Assembly: GCA_009924185.1 (NCBI GenBank)
Contig: RFSC01000003.1
Coordinates: forward strand, 1-25,798
Length of the DNA stretch: 25,798 nucleotides
Source of the DNA: Actinomycetota bacterium
Lineage (GTDB): Bacteria > Actinomycetota > Actinomycetes > Nanopelagicales > Nanopelagicaceae
Direction: 5' to 3'
Shown: in pieces, positions 15,002 through 22,932 of the stretch
How positions within the stretch are numbered: position 1 is the stretch's first letter
Layout: each line of letters starts with the position of its first letter
Notes under the pieces: generated by a model
Told to the model about the DNA's origin: nothing
Databases searched by the model: none
The model's input: only the letters and a program-made list of their open reading frames with translations
Made by a program: the position numbers and the translations under genes

Positions 15002-16504
15002 TTAGGCCTGACCTAAATGCTTTAGAAGAAGTTCACGAACCTTGGCTGCGTCGGCCTGTCCCTTTGTTTCTTTCATGACCGCGCCAATCAAAGCTCCAGC
15101 TGCTGGAACATGTCCGCCTCTAACCTTTTCTGCAACATCTGGTTGAGCTGCAATCGCCTTTTCAATCGCGGCCATAAGTGCAGAGTCATCGGAGACAACC
15201 TGAATCCCGCGAATCTTAATTATTTCTGAGGGTCTTCCTTCTCCAGCAATAACACCTTCAACCACCTGACGAGCCAACTTATCTGTCAGTTCGCCCTTTT
15301 CTAAGAGTGCAACAATTTCAGCAACATCAGCTGAGCTAATTGGAAGTTCGGCTGCAGCAACACCTTTTTCATTGGCTAACCGAGCAATCTCCCCTAGCCA
15401 CCAAGATCTAGCTCGAGATGGGTCGGCACCCAATTTCACTGTGGCTTCAACCAAATCAAGAACATCGGCGTTAATCATCGCCGCCATTTCTTTATCTGGT
15501 ACCTGCCATGCCTCTTGTAACTTCCTTCTTCTCACCGAAGGTTTTTCTGGCAGAGAGCTCTTAATCTTTTCGATCAACTCAGCGGTCGGAGCTACCGGCA
15601 CTAAATCTGGCTCTGGGAAGTAGCGATAATCCTCGGCCTGCTCCTTTGAGCGACCTGGTGTGGTCAAGCCGGTGTCTTCATGGAAATGTCTAGTTTCCTG
15701 AACTACCTTCTCACCTTTGTTTAGCAGTTCAGCATGGCGAATCATTTCACCGCGGACCGCTCGCTCTACAGAACGAAGTGAGTTTACGTTTTTTGTTTCA
15801 CTTCTGGTGCCAAGTTTTTCGACGCCAATCGGACGCAATGAAACATTGGCATCACAACGTAGCGAGCCCTGCTCCATCTTTACATCGCTAACACCAAGTC
15901 CGCGCAAAATATCCCGCAGCTCTGAAACATAAGCTCGGGCAACCTCTGGTGCATACTTTCCAGTTCCAGTAATGACCCTAGTTACAATTTCAACTAGCGG
16001 AATTCCAGCTCGGTTGTAATCCAATAAAGAGTAATCAGCACCATGGATTCGACCAGTGGCTCCACCCATGTGCAGAGACTTTCCGGTGTCCTCTTCCATA
16101 TGAACCCGTTCAATTTCAATGCGAAACTCCTTGGGTCCCTCTTCGGTATCAATAGTTACATCCAAATAACCATTCACGCAGATCGGTTCATCGTATTGAG
16201 AGGTTTGAAAGTTCTTCGGCATGTCAGGGTAGAAGTAATTCTTGCGAGCAAATCGAGAAAATGGCGCAATAGAACAGTTAAGAGCTAGACCAATAGCAAT
16301 CGTGTACTCAATCGCTTTGCCGTTTACGACGGGAAGAGATCCTGGAAGACCTAGGCAAACAGGACAGGTCTGAGTATTCGGCGCCGCTCCAAATACCGTA
16401 TTGCAGCCACAAAACATCTTGGATTCGGTGCCAAGTTCGACATGCACCTCTAGACCAAGCACTGGTTCGTACTTTGCAATCACATCCTCATACTTCAATG
16501 CCAT
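15002..16504 (-). CDS. gatB: Asp-tRNA(Asn)/Glu-tRNA(Gln) amidotransferase subunit B
   Basis: tRNA-binding and kinase subunit of GatCAB, which converts mischarged Glu-tRNA(Gln) (and Asp-tRNA(Asn) where present) to the amidated form. I set the start at ATG 16504 (MALKYEDVIAKYEPVLGLEV, 500 residues). It overlaps the gatA stop by one base (TAATG) and follows AGGAG at eight bases; a longer in-frame start at 16552 lies wholly within gatA. Features: LGLEVHVELGTESKMFCGC with Cys32, 34, 47 and 50 forming the zinc site (TQTCPVC), the cradle domain, and a C-terminal helical/YqeY-like region (about 350-500) for tRNA. Confidence 0.96.
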   Translation of the reverse strand: MALKYEDVIAKYEPVLGLEVHVELGTESKMFCGCNTVFGAAPNTQTCPVCLGLPGSLPVVNGKAIEYTIAIGLALNCSIAPFSRFARKNYFYPDMPKNFQTSQYDEPICVNGYLDVTIDTEEGPKEFRIEIERVHMEEDTGKSLHMGGATGRIHGADYSLLDYNRAGIPLVEIVTRVITGTGKYAPEVARAYVSELRDILRGLGVSDVKMEQGSLRCDANVSLRPIGVEKLGTRSETKNVNSLRSVERAVRGEMIRHAELLNKGEKVVQETRHFHEDTGLTTPGRSKEQAEDYRYFPEPDLVPVAPTAELIEKIKSSLPEKPSVRRRKLQEAWQVPDKEMAAMINADVLDLVEATVKLGADPSRARSWWLGEIARLANEKGVAAAELPISSADVAEIVALLEKGELTDKLARQVVEGVIAGEGRPSEIIKIRGIQVVSDDSALMAAIEKAIAAQPDVAEKVRGGHVPAAGALIGAVMKETKGQADAAKVRELLLKHLGQA

Positions 16505-17988
16505 TACTTCGCTCCTAACTTTGGAGCTGAGGCCAAAATTGGTTGACCCCATTTAGATACTAACGCCGCTTCAAGAGCAGAACCCACTTTGTACATACGA
16601 TCATCTTGCATGGCAGGGGCCATGATTTGGAATCCAGCTGGCAAACCATCTTCTTCTGCCAGTCCTGATGGAAGCGACATGCCACCGATTCCAGCTAGGT
16701 TGGTTGGAATGGTTGCGATGTCATTTAGATACATAGCGATTGGGTCATTAGCCTTTTCACCAATTTTGAAAGCGGTGGTAGGGGCGGTTGGTGATACCAA
16801 CACATCAGCTAACTTAAAAGCGTTTTCGAAATCACGAGAGATTAAGGTGCGGACTTTTTGCGCACTGCCGTAATACGCATCGTAGTAACCACTTGATAAT
16901 GCGTAGGTTCCCAAAATAATGCGTCGCTTTACCTCGCGGCCAAATCCAGCCTGTCGTGTCAGATTCATGACATCCTCTGCTGAACCAGAACCGACCCGCA
17001 TTCCATAACGCATCGCATCAAAGCGAGCCAAGTTGGAGGAGCATTCACTTGGTGCAATTAGATAGTAAGCGGCCAATGCATAATCAAAGTACTTGCAAGA
17101 AACCTCAACAATCTCCGCACCTTGCTGGGCAAGCAGTTCGAGAGATTCATTAAATAGTTTTAAGACACCTGGTTGATAACCGTCGCCTTGCAGCTCCTTG
17201 ATTACACCAATCTTCATACCTTTGACATTGCCATCTTTGGCAGCAGCAACCACTGGTGGAACTGGTGCATTAATTGATGTGGAATCTAATTTGTCATAAC
17301 CGCCAATTGCTTCATGTAGATATGCAGCATCTAGGACGGTGCGGGCACATGGCCCTGCTTGATCAAGGGATGATGAAAAGGCAACCAATCCGTAGCGGGA
17401 AACTCCCCCATAGGTTGGCTTTACTCCTACGGTTCCGGTGACAGCTGCAGGCTGACGAATTGAACCACCAGTATCAGTACCAATTGCAAGTGGTGCCTCA
17501 AATGCAGCAAGCGCTGCAGAGGAACCGCCTCCTGATCCGCCAGGAATTCGAGTTAAGTCCCAAGGGTTGTGAGTTGGTCCATAAGCTGAGTTTTCTGTGG
17601 AGGAACCCATTGCAAACTCATCCATATTGGTCTTGCCCAAAATAACAACACCGTTTTCCTTTAAACGGGTTACAACTGTGGAGTCATATGGCGGACGCCA
17701 ACCTTCCAACATCTTTGAACCACAGGTTGTTGGAACTCCTTTTTGTGTCATTACATCTTTGAGCGCGAGCGGAACTCCAGCTAGTGGTGGAAGATCGACA
17801 CCACTCTTGCGTTTCTCATCAATCGCACGCGCCTGAGATAGAGCCCCTTCGTTGTCAACATACAAGAAGGCATGAACCTCTGAATCAACTTTTGTAATTT
17901 GATCTAAATGGGCTTGAGTAAGTTCAACACTTGAAATCTCTCCAGCTTTAAGAGCGGCCGCCATTTCAGTTGCGGATTTATTGATCAT
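16504..17988 (-). CDS. gatA: Asp-tRNA(Asn)/Glu-tRNA(Gln) amidotransferase subunit A
   Basis: Glutaminase subunit of GatCAB that releases ammonia for the transamidation. The 494-residue protein is an amidase-signature enzyme with the complete Ser-cisSer-Lys triad: Lys77 (ALKDVM), Ser152 (PGGSGGGSSAA) and Ser176 (GTDTGGSIRQPA). The linear spacing matches GatA enzymes of known structure. One-base TAATG overlaps with gatC upstream and gatB downstream imply coupled translation of the three subunits in equal amounts. Confidence 0.96.
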   Translation of the reverse strand: MINKSATEMAAALKAGEISSVELTQAHLDQITKVDSEVHAFLYVDNEGALSQARAIDEKRKSGVDLPPLAGVPLALKDVMTQKGVPTTCGSKMLEGWRPPYDSTVVTRLKENGVVILGKTNMDEFAMGSSTENSAYGPTHNPWDLTRIPGGSGGGSSAALAAFEAPLAIGTDTGGSIRQPAAVTGTVGVKPTYGGVSRYGLVAFSSSLDQAGPCARTVLDAAYLHEAIGGYDKLDSTSINAPVPPVVAAAKDGNVKGMKIGVIKELQGDGYQPGVLKLFNESLELLAQQGAEIVEVSCKYFDYALAAYYLIAPSECSSNLARFDAMRYGMRVGSGSAEDVMNLTRQAGFGREVKRRIILGTYALSSGYYDAYYGSAQKVRTLISRDFENAFKLADVLVSPTAPTTAFKIGEKANDPIAMYLNDIATIPTNLAGIGGMSLPSGLAEEDGLPAGFQIMAPAMQDDRMYKVGSALEAALVSKWGQPILASAPKLGAK

Positions 17989-18284
17989 TACTCTTCACCC
18001 AAAATCTGTGGCACTTTGAATCTCTGCTCTTCGTGAGCAGGTGCACCTGATAAAGCTTCTTCTGGGGTCAAACTTGGACGCACCTCATCTGCTCTGAATA
18101 CATTTTTCAGTGGAAGGGGATGTGAAGTAGGTGGAACATCAGCACCTGCAACCTCTTGAACCCTCGCAACCGCATCGAGAATCACAGAAAGTTCATTGGA
18201 GAGATGATCTAGCTCGTTATCTGACATATCTATTCGGGCCAACTTAGCTAGATTGGCTACATCATCGCGAGAGATGTTGGACAT
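17988..18284 (-). CDS. gatC: Asp-tRNA(Asn)/Glu-tRNA(Gln) amidotransferase subunit C
   Basis: Small subunit that wraps around and stabilises GatA/GatB. The start at ATG 18284 gives 98 residues (MSNISRDDVANLAKLARIDM), matching the usual GatC length and N-terminus, with AAGGTG seven bases upstream. A longer in-frame start at 18359 would overlap the end of proA and add non-family residues. The conserved C-terminal part (NVFRADEVRPSLTPEEAL, then a stretch ending QRFKVPQIL) is present. It opens the gatCAB cluster 38 bases after proA. That short gap contains a CGCGC/GCGCG hairpin without a T-run, so read-through from proA is likely. Confidence 0.93.
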   Translation of the reverse strand: MSNISRDDVANLAKLARIDMSDNELDHLSNELSVILDAVARVQEVAGADVPPTSHPLPLKNVFRADEVRPSLTPEEALSGAPAHEEQRFKVPQILGEE

Positions 18285-18322
18285 GAGGGTCACCTTACCG
18301 AGAGTTCCGCGCTTCGCGCGAA

Positions 18323-19591
18323 TTACTTCCGGATTTGGCCATCCCCTCTTACTATCCATGTGGTTGTTGTCATCTGTTCTAGTCCCATGGGTCCTCGAGC
18401 ATGTAACTTCTGATTTGAGATACCGATCTCTGCACCAAAGCCCATCTCTTCGCCATCGGTAAATCTAGTTGAGGCATTTACCATGACCGCAGCACAATCA
18501 GACAGCGCAATAAATGCATCAGCGTTCTCTTTAGATTCAGTAACTATGGCTTCTGTGTGGTTTGTTCCGTACTTCAAAATGTGATCCGCTGCTGCTAATA
18601 GAGATGGAACAACCCCTACATTCATCTCCAGAACGCCGTACTCGGTAGACCAGCTCTCATTACTGGCCAAAGAGGCAGGAATGTTTAGAGATTTTGCTAT
18701 CTCCAAGACGTTGGAGTCGCAATGCAGAACGACACCTGAGTTATGCAAAGCCTGAAGCGCCTTGGGGAGAAATTCCTTGGCAACATCCTTATGTACCAAC
18801 AAACTTTCTGCAGCATTGCAAACACTGGGGCGATGGCACTTTGAATTGATAAGAATCGGCAAGGCCTTTTCTAAGTCCGCCGCTGAATCTACGTAAACAT
18901 GGCAAACGCCAGCACCTGTTTCAATAGTTGGAACAGTTGACTCATCAACCACCATGCGAATCAGAGCCGCACTTCCCCGTGGAATTACCAAATCGACTTT
19001 TCCTCTGGCGTGCAAAAGTGCCCGGGTGGTGTCACGATCATGAGAAGGAATTAGTTGCAATACATCTGGAGAAATCTCAGTTTTGGCCAGGGTTTCTCTC
19101 ATCACCTCTACCAAAACGGCGTTACTTTTTTCTGCAGAAGAAGAACCACGTAACAACGCGGCATTACCCGACATCAACAAGATTACGGCTGCATCGACTG
19201 TGACATTTGGCCTTGCCTCATAAACCATTCCTACAACACCAAAAGGAACAGAGATTTGTTGCAGATGTAAACCGTTTTCTAAGGTTCGCTCTCTAATTAC
19301 ATTTCCTAATGGATTCGGCAATGCGGCTACTTTACGAGCACCATTAGCGATTCCCTTAACTCTGGATGCATCAAGCATTAAACGATCTAGAAGTTGGGCG
19401 TTCAATCCTGAACTCTTGCCCTGCTCCATATCGGCTTGATTGGCCGAAATAATCCGCTCTTGATTGCTCTCAAGGGCATCGGCGATAGCCAACAACGCTG
19501 ATTGACGTTGCTGGTATGAGGCAGCGACCAAAGTACGCGCCGCTTGTCTAGCTAAGTCAGCCAAATCTGCAATTAACTTGTCATTACTCAT
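18323..19591 (-). CDS. proA: Gamma-glutamyl phosphate reductase
   Basis: NADPH-dependent reduction of glutamyl-5-phosphate to glutamate-5-semialdehyde, the second step of proline synthesis. The 422-residue protein belongs to the aldehyde dehydrogenase superfamily. It shows VPFGVVGMVYEARPNVT (115-131), LLRGSSSAEKSN, the cofactor-side VIPRGSAALIR, and the catalytic Cys258 in HRPSVCNAAE, with GLEQMTTTTWIVRGDGQIR at the C-terminus. The ATG overlaps the proB stop by four bases (ATGA). Length and motifs are normal. Confidence 0.96.
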   Translation of the reverse strand: MSNDKLIADLADLARQAARTLVAASYQQRQSALLAIADALESNQERIISANQADMEQGKSSGLNAQLLDRLMLDASRVKGIANGARKVAALPNPLGNVIRERTLENGLHLQQISVPFGVVGMVYEARPNVTVDAAVILLMSGNAALLRGSSSAEKSNAVLVEVMRETLAKTEISPDVLQLIPSHDRDTTRALLHARGKVDLVIPRGSAALIRMVVDESTVPTIETGAGVCHVYVDSAADLEKALPILINSKCHRPSVCNAAESLLVHKDVAKEFLPKALQALHNSGVVLHCDSNVLEIAKSLNIPASLASNESWSTEYGVLEMNVGVVPSLLAAADHILKYGTNHTEAIVTESKENADAFIALSDCAAVMVNASTRFTDGEEMGFGAEIGISNQKLHARGPMGLEQMTTTTWIVRGDGQIRK

Positions 19592-20700
19592 AGCAATACC
19601 AAATCATCGCGGTGGACCAACTCCCGCTCATACTCAGGTCCTAGCTCCTTCGCTAAATCTTTGGTGGAGCGTCCCAGCATTTGTGGAATTTCCTCGGCAT
19701 CAAAAGCGACTAATCCACGAGCAATCACTAAACCAGAGCTACTAGCCAATTCCACTGTATCTCCTGAACTGAACTCTCCCTCGACTGCAGTAACGCCAGC
19801 AGGTAACAAGGAAACACCTTTTTCCTTTAGTGCCGTTACAGCTCCATCATCCAAAATCAATCTTCCTCTTGGGGTTGCTGCATGTGCCAACCACAACAAA
19901 CGCGAGGATTTCTTATTAGATAAAGCAACAAAAAGAGTTCCGTGCTCTGAACCAGAAATTGATTGCGAAACCTCGTCTAGTGAGGTCAACAGCATGGGAA
20001 TTCCGGCACCGGTTGATATGCGAGCAGCTTCAATCTTGGTCACCATTCCACCGCTGCCGACTTTAGAGCCAGCGCCACCGATATCGGCCTCTTCAAGCTG
20101 TTCAATACTTTTTACCTCAGAGATTTTCTGCGCATTAGGCTGAGTAGGAGGCGCGTCATAGAGAGCATCCACATCAGTTACTAGAACTAGTAGATCAGCT
20201 CCAACCAGATGCGAAACCAATGCGGCGATGCGATCGTTGTCTCCGAATCTAATCTCTTGTGTTCCAACCGAGTCATTTTCATTGATGATGGGAACCACGC
20301 CAAGTTGTAAGAGTTTGAAAAGGGTGCGCTGAGCGTTCTGATAGTGCGAACGGCGCACAATATCTTCAATCGTCAAGAGCACCTGAGAGGCGGTAATTGA
20401 GTGACGTCGGAAAGATTCGGTATAGCTATGGATCAACAATCCCTGTCCGACAGATGCCGCCGCTTGTTGTGTCGCTAGATCCTGTGGCCGAGCATGCAAA
20501 CCAAGTGGTGCCAAACCCGCAGCAATCGCACCTGAAGATACGACAATTACCTCTTTACCTTTTTGCTTAAGCTGCGCAACAGCATCGACTAGCTTGGAAA
20601 CAGCGGATTGGTCTAAACCAGCTCCATCTTTTCCAGTCAGAGATGATGAACCAATTTTAATTACGATGCGGCGTGCATCTGTAACAACATGGCGACTCAT
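19588..20700 (-). CDS. proB: Glutamate 5-kinase
   Basis: Phosphorylates glutamate to the unstable glutamyl-5-phosphate, the first and proline-inhibited step of proline synthesis. The 370-residue protein has an amino-acid kinase domain (about 8-260) with VIKIGSSSL (13-21), VVSSGAIAAG (53-62), INENDSV (139-145), FGDND (152-156) and LVLVTDVDALY (171-181), followed by a C-terminal PUA domain (about 278-365). The PUA domain marks the long bacterial form. It overlaps obg by four bases and proA by four, so obg-proB-proA form a tightly coupled run. The first codons keep the typical RHVVTDARRIVIKIGSS. Confidence 0.96.
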   Translation of the reverse strand: MSRHVVTDARRIVIKIGSSSLTGKDGAGLDQSAVSKLVDAVAQLKQKGKEVIVVSSGAIAAGLAPLGLHARPQDLATQQAAASVGQGLLIHSYTESFRRHSITASQVLLTIEDIVRRSHYQNAQRTLFKLLQLGVVPIINENDSVGTQEIRFGDNDRIAALVSHLVGADLLVLVTDVDALYDAPPTQPNAQKISEVKSIEQLEEADIGGAGSKVGSGGMVTKIEAARISTGAGIPMLLTSLDEVSQSISGSEHGTLFVALSNKKSSRLLWLAHAATPRGRLILDDGAVTALKEKGVSLLPAGVTAVEGEFSSGDTVELASSSGLVIARGLVAFDAEEIPQMLGRSTKDLAKELGPEYERELVHRDDLVLL

Positions 20701-22172
20701 TTCTGATCATCCTCTATTCGAGGATTGGTTGGATCAGAGATGTTGTACTCCCATTGCTGAGCCAACTCTTCATCATCGAGTTGGTCGACAGCTTCCTCAT
20801 CAAACTTTTCCCAACCTCGTGGAATACGTAGATCATCACCGCGTGGGCCTGAAAGCAATTCAGCACCAGCTTCAATGGTTGGCTCCCAATCAAAGATAAC
20901 CGCATCATCTCCAATACCGATGCGTACCTCATCGCCTTGCTTGGCGCCCAGTTTGAACAGCTCTTTCTCCACACCCAAACTTGCCAGGCGATCTGCTAAA
21001 TAACCAACCGCTTCTGCATTTCCAAAGTTAGTTTGGTGCACCCAACGCTCTGGACGTGCTCCAACTACAGTAAATGATCCATCCTCATTGGCGGTGACTT
21101 TAAATCCAGCATCATCAACAGGTGTAGGGCGCAGAACAATTCTTGCCTTCTCCTCCTGGCTTTGCTTGGCACGGTACTCATTTACCAACCTGGCCATCGC
21201 ATACAACATCGGCTCTAATCCAATTCGTGCAGCAGCAGAGATCTGATAAACCTCATAACCGCGCTCACGCAATACCGGTTCCACCATATCCGCCATGGCT
21301 TTACCATCAGGCAAATCGACTTTGTTTAAAACCACAATTCTTGGTCTATCACTTAAATCCTGAGCATACTTTTGCAATTCATTTTCAATAATCTCAAAGT
21401 CTTTGATGGGGTCACGGTCACTCTCCAATGTTCCACAATCCAAGACATGCACTAACGCAGCACAACGCTCGACATGGCGCAAAAACTGTAAGCCCAAACC
21501 TTTTCCTTCAGATGCGCCAGGGATAAGACCAGGTACATCTGCAACGGTAAAACGAGATTCACCTGCTTGAACTACACCGAGATTTGGTGCCAAAGTTGTA
21601 AAGGGATAATCCGCAATCTTGGGACGTGCCGCAGAGATGGCTGCAACTAATGATGATTTTCCAGCGCTGGGATAACCAATTAACCCGATATCAGCTACAG
21701 ATTTGAGTTCGAGAATTAAAGTTCGCTTTTCGCCTGGCTCTCCAAGTAAAGCAAAACCAGGAGCGCGTCTGCGTGAAGAGGCTAACGCGTTATTGCCTAA
21801 ACCACCCATGCCACCTTTTGCAGCAACAAAGCGGGTGCCAGTGCCGATCAAATCAGCCAATACTCGACCATCTTTTGTCATTACTACTGTGCCATTTGGA
21901 ACACCCAAAATTAAATCTTCGCCATCAGGACCATTTTTCAATGCACCATAACCCTGTCTTCCAGAGCTAGCGCTGCGATGTGGTGAATGATGGAAATCCA
22001 ACAAAGTCGTAACGCTGGAATCAACAACCAGAATTACATCTCCACCGCGTCCACCACTGCCGCCATCTGGTCCACCTAGGGGCACAAATTTTTCGCGATG
22101 TACTGAAACACAACCATCTCCACCTTTTCCGGCGGAAGCATGAAGGGTTACTCGATCAACAAATGTTGTCAT
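20697..22172 (-). CDS. obg: GTPase Obg, involved in 50S assembly
   Basis: Essential GTPase linked to large-subunit maturation, stress and sporulation or cell-cycle control in different bacteria. The 491-residue protein has the Gly-rich Obg fold (1-159: GGPDGGSGGRGGDV, FVAAKGGMGGLGNNALAS), the G domain with P-loop GYPSAGKSS (166-174), DVPG (211-214) and NKVD (282-285), and a C-terminal OCT domain (about 345-430) typical of Gram-positive Obg. An acidic tail (DEEAVDQLDDEELAQQWEY) follows. The ATG is preceded by AAGGGGAG. It starts after the terminator that closes rplU-rpmA, and I do not see a convincing promoter in the short leader, so read-through may contribute. Confidence 0.96.
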   Translation of the reverse strand: MTTFVDRVTLHASAGKGGDGCVSVHREKFVPLGGPDGGSGGRGGDVILVVDSSVTTLLDFHHSPHRSASSGRQGYGALKNGPDGEDLILGVPNGTVVMTKDGRVLADLIGTGTRFVAAKGGMGGLGNNALASSRRRAPGFALLGEPGEKRTLILELKSVADIGLIGYPSAGKSSLVAAISAARPKIADYPFTTLAPNLGVVQAGESRFTVADVPGLIPGASEGKGLGLQFLRHVERCAALVHVLDCGTLESDRDPIKDFEIIENELQKYAQDLSDRPRIVVLNKVDLPDGKAMADMVEPVLRERGYEVYQISAAARIGLEPMLYAMARLVNEYRAKQSQEEKARIVLRPTPVDDAGFKVTANEDGSFTVVGARPERWVHQTNFGNAEAVGYLADRLASLGVEKELFKLGAKQGDEVRIGIGDDAVIFDWEPTIEAGAELLSGPRGDDLRIPRGWEKFDEEAVDQLDDEELAQQWEYNISDPTNPRIEDDQK

Positions 22173-22216
22173 CTTCTCCCCTTCTTTCCTTAACTTGAGT
22201 TATTTGTTTTTGAAAT

Positions 22217-22244
22217 AAAAAACGGGCCCGTGTTTACGGACCCG
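22217..22244 (-). terminator. Intrinsic terminator after rpmA
   Basis: On the minus strand CGGGTCCGT and ACGGGCCCG (22236-22244, 22223-22231) pair over 9 bp with one G-U and a 4-base AAAC loop. Six T (22217-22222) and a T-rich stretch follow. It lies 21 bases after the rpmA stop codon and about 45 before the obg start, so it separates or dampens transcription into obg. Confidence 0.9.
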
Positions 22245-22265
22245 CAATTTATTAAGTCCGTTGTG

Positions 22266-22520
22266 TTAGGAAACCGGAACGATGTTAACTACGCGACGAC
22301 CACGTGCACTTGAAAACTCAACTGAGCCTGATGCGAGTGCAAACAAAGTGTCATCTTTGCCGATTCCTACATTCTTACCTGGGTGAAACTTGGTGCCACG
22401 TTGACGAACAAGAATCTCGCCACTGTTTACAACCTGTCCACCAAAACGCTTGATGCCAAGGAACTGTGGATTGGAATCACGACCGTTACGGGTTGAGGAG
22501 ACGCCTTTTTTGGATGCCAT
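22266..22520 (-). CDS. rpmA: 50S ribosomal protein L27
   Basis: Large-subunit protein whose N-terminus reaches the peptidyl-transferase centre. The 84-residue protein has the family core GVSSTRNGRDSNPQFLGIKR, GTKFHPGKNVGIGKDDTLF and a basic RGRRVVNIVP end. It begins directly with the mature-type sequence ASKKG, without the cleavable N-terminal extension described in Firmicutes. It lies 13 bases after rplU and ends at the terminator. Confidence 0.97.
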   Translation of the reverse strand: MASKKGVSSTRNGRDSNPQFLGIKRFGGQVVNSGEILVRQRGTKFHPGKNVGIGKDDTLFALASGSVEFSSARGRRVVNIVPVS

Positions 22521-22533
22521 TTTTTGCTACCCC

Positions 22534-22848
22534 TTACTTCACACCGTTAATCGCAGTGATTTTCACGCGAGTGTTCTTAGAACGGAAACCTTGACGACGA
22601 CGATAACCAGTCTTGCTCTTGTAACGCAGGATATGGATCTTTGGACCCTTTACCTCTGCAACAACTTCGCCAGTTACTTTTACGCCTGAAAGGAGCTTTG
22701 GATCTGAGGTAACAGCAGCACCATCAACTACCAAAACAGCAGGAAAGGTTACGGTTGAGCCAGCTGCAGCATCAATACGGTCTACAAAGACGGTATCGCC
22801 GACAGCGACTTTCTCCTGGCGGCCGCCAGCTTTAACAATTGCGTACAC
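22534..22848 (-). CDS. rplU: 50S ribosomal protein L21
   Basis: Large-subunit protein that binds 23S rRNA. The 104-residue product starts YAIVKAGGRQEKVAVGD and contains KGPKIHILRYKSKTGYRRRQGFR, the L21 signature. The start codon is GTG (22848-22846) preceded by GGAAGG. rplU and rpmA follow the RNase E/G gene, the standard order in actinobacteria. Confidence 0.97.
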   Translation of the reverse strand: MYAIVKAGGRQEKVAVGDTVFVDRIDAAAGSTVTFPAVLVVDGAAVTSDPKLLSGVKVTGEVVAEVKGPKIHILRYKSKTGYRRRQGFRSKNTRVKITAINGVK

Positions 22849-22932
22849 GATTTTCCTTCCAGTGGCCCTTCTTAAGGGTCCTTCAAACAGGGGGCTAGGT
22901 TACGGATTACTCCGTATTTGGGTCAAACTGGG
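22849..22932 (-). promoter_or_regulatory. rplU leader with two stem-loops
   Basis: The 84-base gap between the RNase E/G gene and rplU holds TACGGA-GTAA-TCCGTA (22901-22916, perfect 6 bp) and GGACCCTT-AAG-AAGGGCC (22864-22881, 7 bp with one bulged A) on the minus strand. The second ends close to the ribosome-binding site. Leaders that regulate L21 are known in other phyla; whether this is one is inference. Neither stem is followed by a T-run. Confidence 0.35.

Noticed and set aside
16505..16552. Longer gatB starting at 16552
   Set aside because: It would extend into gatA with non-family residues; the TAATG junction at 16504 is the natural start.
18285..18359. Longer gatC starting at 18359
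   Set aside because: It would overlap the end of proA and exceed the usual GatC length; ATG at 18284 has a ribosome-binding site.
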